Shown piece by piece: positions 5,531 through 5,800 of a DNA stretch of 5,800 nt. Origin of the DNA: an uncultured Bacilli bacterium (lineage in GTDB: Bacteria > Bacillota_I > Bacilli_A > RF39 > UBA660); the NCBI GenBank assembly GCA_934086355.1, contig CAKOID010000041.1, positions 1-5,800 on the forward strand. Direction: 5' to 3'. Made by a program: the position numbers and the translations under genes. Position 1 is the first letter of the stretch. Each line of letters starts with the position of its first letter. The notes under the pieces are model-generated. The model searched no databases. It was not told the origin of the DNA and saw nothing but the letters and a program-made list of their open reading frames with translations.

Positions 5531-5575
5531 AAAAAACAAATATAATTTTAATAATTTTAATTATATTCGTTTTTT
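5531..5575 (-). terminator. Intrinsic terminator after the right-edge gene
   Basis: On the minus strand the arm AAAAAACGAATATAATT (5575-5559) pairs with AATTATATTTGTTTTTT (5547-5531): 17 pairs including one G-U wobble, around an 11-nt loop. The descending arm ends in six U, giving an A-tract/U-tract terminator. The ascending arm spans the gene's last codons and its TAA (5563-5561). The stem is A/U-rich with only one G-C pair, so its strength rests on length and the U-tract. Confidence 0.65.
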
Positions 5576-5800
5576 CGTATATAGTTTAGGTTCTTCATTA
5601 TAGAAGACACTTGTTTTCATATCAAGTTCATTTAATAAAGATATAATTTCTGTGTTATTCATATTTCTACTATTGCCATTACTATCTATGTTGTATACTT
5701 GATTTATTAATAAAATTATTTTATCATCTAACTGCAGTAAACCCTTTATTAATCTTCCATCAATATCTATTGTTTTTGAATCAATAGTAATATAATTTAA
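5561..5800 (-). CDS. Unidentified protein, C-terminal 79 residues (5' end outside the window)
   Basis: A frame is open from position 5800 to TAA 5563-5561 and encodes 79 residues. It includes DIDGRLIKGLLQLDDKIILL (13-32), a Ser/Asn-rich stretch (DSNGNSRNMNNTE) and the end FYNEEPKLYTKKRI. It is believable as coding because it is open throughout, has bacterial-looking composition, lies on the same strand as all other genes, and ends inside a terminator hairpin that matches the design of the mscL terminator. The GLLQLDDKIILLI segment faintly recalls the paired strands of CheW-like domains, but nothing else supports that and I do not assign it. No membrane segment or catalytic motif is visible. 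A terminator and a new promoter separate it from the lipid operon, so no functional link is implied. Confidence 0.65.
   Translation of the reverse strand, partial: LNYITIDSKTIDIDGRLIKGLLQLDDKIILLINQVYNIDSNGNSRNMNNTEIISLLNELDMKTSVFYNEEPKLYTKKRI

Noticed and set aside
1..5800. Mycoplasma-type code (TGA = Trp)
   Set aside because: TGA ends rimI at its expected length, tryptophans are encoded by TGG, and no conserved protein is interrupted by an in-frame TGA.
5561..5800. CheW-like domain in the right-edge partial protein
   Set aside because: Only one short hydrophobic pattern resembles it, no chemotaxis gene is nearby, and the N-terminal part is missing.

Overview
The window is very A+T-rich, and every gene I can support lies on the minus strand, packed with overlaps of 4-14 nt or gaps of 1 nt. 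TGG encodes tryptophan in the ligase and in plsC1, TGA is a real stop (rimI), and all large frames run to family length in the standard bacterial code. Ribosome-binding sites resemble AGGAGG or the 3' part of AGGAGGTGAT. With the tsaB-rimI-tsaD order, this points to a low-GC Bacillota (Bacilli-type) bacterium with a streamlined genome, not a TGA=Trp Mycoplasma. I cannot name a genus.

Read in the direction of transcription (right to left) there are three transcription units. (1) 5800-5561 is the C-terminal end of an unidentified protein. It is closed by a 17-bp hairpin terminator (5575-5531) that overlaps its stop codon. (2) An extended -10 promoter (TGATATAAT, 5492-5484) starts a membrane-lipid operon: plsC-type acyltransferase (5469-4885), FadD-type acyl-activating ligase (4883-3147), second plsC-type acyltransferase (3160-2561) and mscL (about 2568-2155). 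It ends at a hairpin at 2166-2133 overlapping the mscL stop. (3) A second extended -10 promoter (TGTTATAAT, 2131-2123), whose spacer overlaps that hairpin, starts tsaB, rimI, tsaD and an unidentified gene that leaves the window at position 1.

The lipid operon looks like a separated form of the acyltransferase plus acyl-activating enzyme pair that is fused in enterobacterial Aas. The ligase would activate fatty acids, the two acyltransferases would put acyl groups on lysophospholipid or lysophosphatidate, and MscL, which senses membrane tension, is made from the same message. The tsaB-rimI-tsaD unit serves tRNA t6A37 modification; tsaE is not in the window.

The most notable oddity is mscL. 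Its reading frame is intact and family-length, but no ATG, GTG or TTG codon lies before the conserved first membrane helix. The only in-frame NTG is an internal ATG (2439) that would delete that helix. The frame opens in the A7-T-A7 tract that also holds the plsC1 stop codon. I see no mobile element, CRISPR array, tRNA, rRNA or clearly new defence-type system. No gene-free stretch exceeds 300 bases; the largest gap (5470-5560) holds a terminator and a promoter.
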